Source of the DNA: a virus
Direction: 5' to 3' (one strand)
DNA: 64,000 nt
IMG/VR virus record: IMGVR_UViG_3300031521_000056
Span: 1 to 64,000 of that record
In this document: one piece after another, positions 63,595 to 64,000 of the stretch
Numbering within the stretch: position 1 is the stretch's first letter
Layout of the letters: each line of letters starts with the position of its first letter
Position numbers and translations under genes: made by a program
The notes under the pieces: model-generated
Databases searched by the model: none
The model's input: the letters and a program-made list of their open reading frames with translations, nothing else
Told to the model about the DNA's origin: nothing

Positions 63595-63754
63595 TCAGCT
63601 AAATAATTAAAAATCTATTTAATATAAATAAATATAGTACAATCCACTTTAAGTGGTTAATATAGATAAAGAGTTATAGCTTCAAAAAATATTGGAGTTG
63701 TAACTCTTAAAGTAATATTATTAATAAATTAATAGAATAAAAGGAGAATGAAAA

Positions 63755-64000
63755 ATGATAAAAATTAAAGAATTCAACAATATTAAAATGACTCAACTAA
63801 CAAGTATATTACATATAGTTAGTGAATTAAAGAAAGGAAAATATATTATATTTGCTGACAAAATGCCTTTACAATATGGAGTAGATATATTGACACAAGA
63901 TATTTTATACTATGATAAGAAGAATAAAAGATTCAGATTCATGTTAGCACAAAATTGGACATTAGACAAATTAGTAATATATCCAGTTAGATCAATGATA
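63755..64000 (+). CDS. Partial gene at the right edge
   Basis: An ATG at 63755 after AAGGAG opens MIKIKEFNNIKMTQLTSILH and continues to the end of the window (82 codons seen). A box is just upstream (63723). No family is recognised. Confidence 0.55.
   Translation, partial: MIKIKEFNNIKMTQLTSILHIVSELKKGKYIIFADKMPLQYGVDILTQDILYYDKKNKRFRFMLAQNWTLDKLVIYPVRSMI

Larger units (their letters stand above)
7057..63732. repeat. Dispersed AAYAAATTAA box family
   Basis: A ten-base core, AAYAAATTAA, recurs in front of genes and points in their direction of transcription. Minus-strand copies (plus-strand left coordinate): 7057, 10390, 10405, 13280, 13537, 14057, 14120, 19401, 20526, 21024, 24433, 29754, 29813, 31076, 34009, 35252, 36166, 38687, 39134, 39751, 40341, 44959, 45733, 46013, 46599, 46846, 46949, 48133, 49802, 49939. 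Plus-strand copies: 58772, 58868, 62269, 62309, 62647, 62945, 63023, 63723. Many extend to AATAAATTAATAGAAATA. Near matches occur at 32661 and 38513. The positions come from reading by eye and are a minimum. Confidence 0.8.

Overview
The window is a very AT-rich stretch of a large Firmicutes phage that appears to live as a plasmid. Codon use, AGGAGG-type ribosome binding sites and gene types point to Clostridium or a close relative; the species cannot be read from the sequence. A tailed-phage structural module (terminase, portal, protease/scaffold, capsid, tail tube, tape measure) shares the molecule with a plasmid module: a Rep initiator with iterons and DnaA boxes, and a TubY-TubR-TubZ segregation system like that of the Clostridium botulinum plasmid-prophage c-st. 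A single-chain RNA polymerase of the YonO type (known from Bacillus phage SPbeta) is also present, so the element looks like a phage-plasmid combining SPbeta-like and c-st-like traits.

Layout. 1-5.8 kb: tape measure gene (runs off the left edge), tail chaperone-like and small membrane genes, minus strand. 5.8-7.0 kb: GIY-YIG homing endonuclease. 7.2-12.3 kb: a mixed island with its own sigma-A-type promoters: three plus-strand small hydrophobic peptides, a small HTH-like protein and two paralogous secreted cell-wall-binding proteins. 12.3-13.6 kb: antirepressor and control region. 13.6-26.9 kb: tail, neck, capsid, protease/scaffold and portal genes, then a large terminase gene cut by two group I introns and also frameshifted. 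27-49.8 kb: minus-strand accessory, nucleotide and transcription genes (ClpP-like protease, phosphoesterase, PIN-PhoH, HU, YonO-like RNA polymerase, nucleotidase) with several homing-type endonucleases. 50-53 kb: Rep, origin, TubY and centromere repeats. 53.2-58.3 kb: plus-strand tubR-tubZ and a pilin-like / small membrane / VirD4-like ATPase trio. 58.9-60.6 kb: a large nuclease-like gene. 60.6-62.3 kb: an ORF-free region with unusual composition. 62.3-64 kb: a structured RNA leader followed by small plus-strand genes.

Regulation is the most striking aspect. A short box, AAYAAATTAA (often followed by TAGAAATA), precedes most phage genes. It always points in the direction of transcription: I find about 30 copies on the minus strand for the minus-strand genes and 8 on the plus strand for the rightmost genes. 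It is essentially absent from the plasmid maintenance module and mostly absent from the 7-12 kb island. At eight units a box lies just upstream of a sigma-A-type -35/-10 pair, and seven of these have a second box just before the ribosome binding site. Three endonuclease mRNAs carry 5' leaders that fold into the same pseudoknot with different sequences (covariation). Most genes are also followed by their own hairpin terminator, so the genome appears to be expressed as many short, individually controlled units. Whether the box is an operator of a master repressor or a promoter for the YonO-like polymerase cannot be decided from sequence alone.
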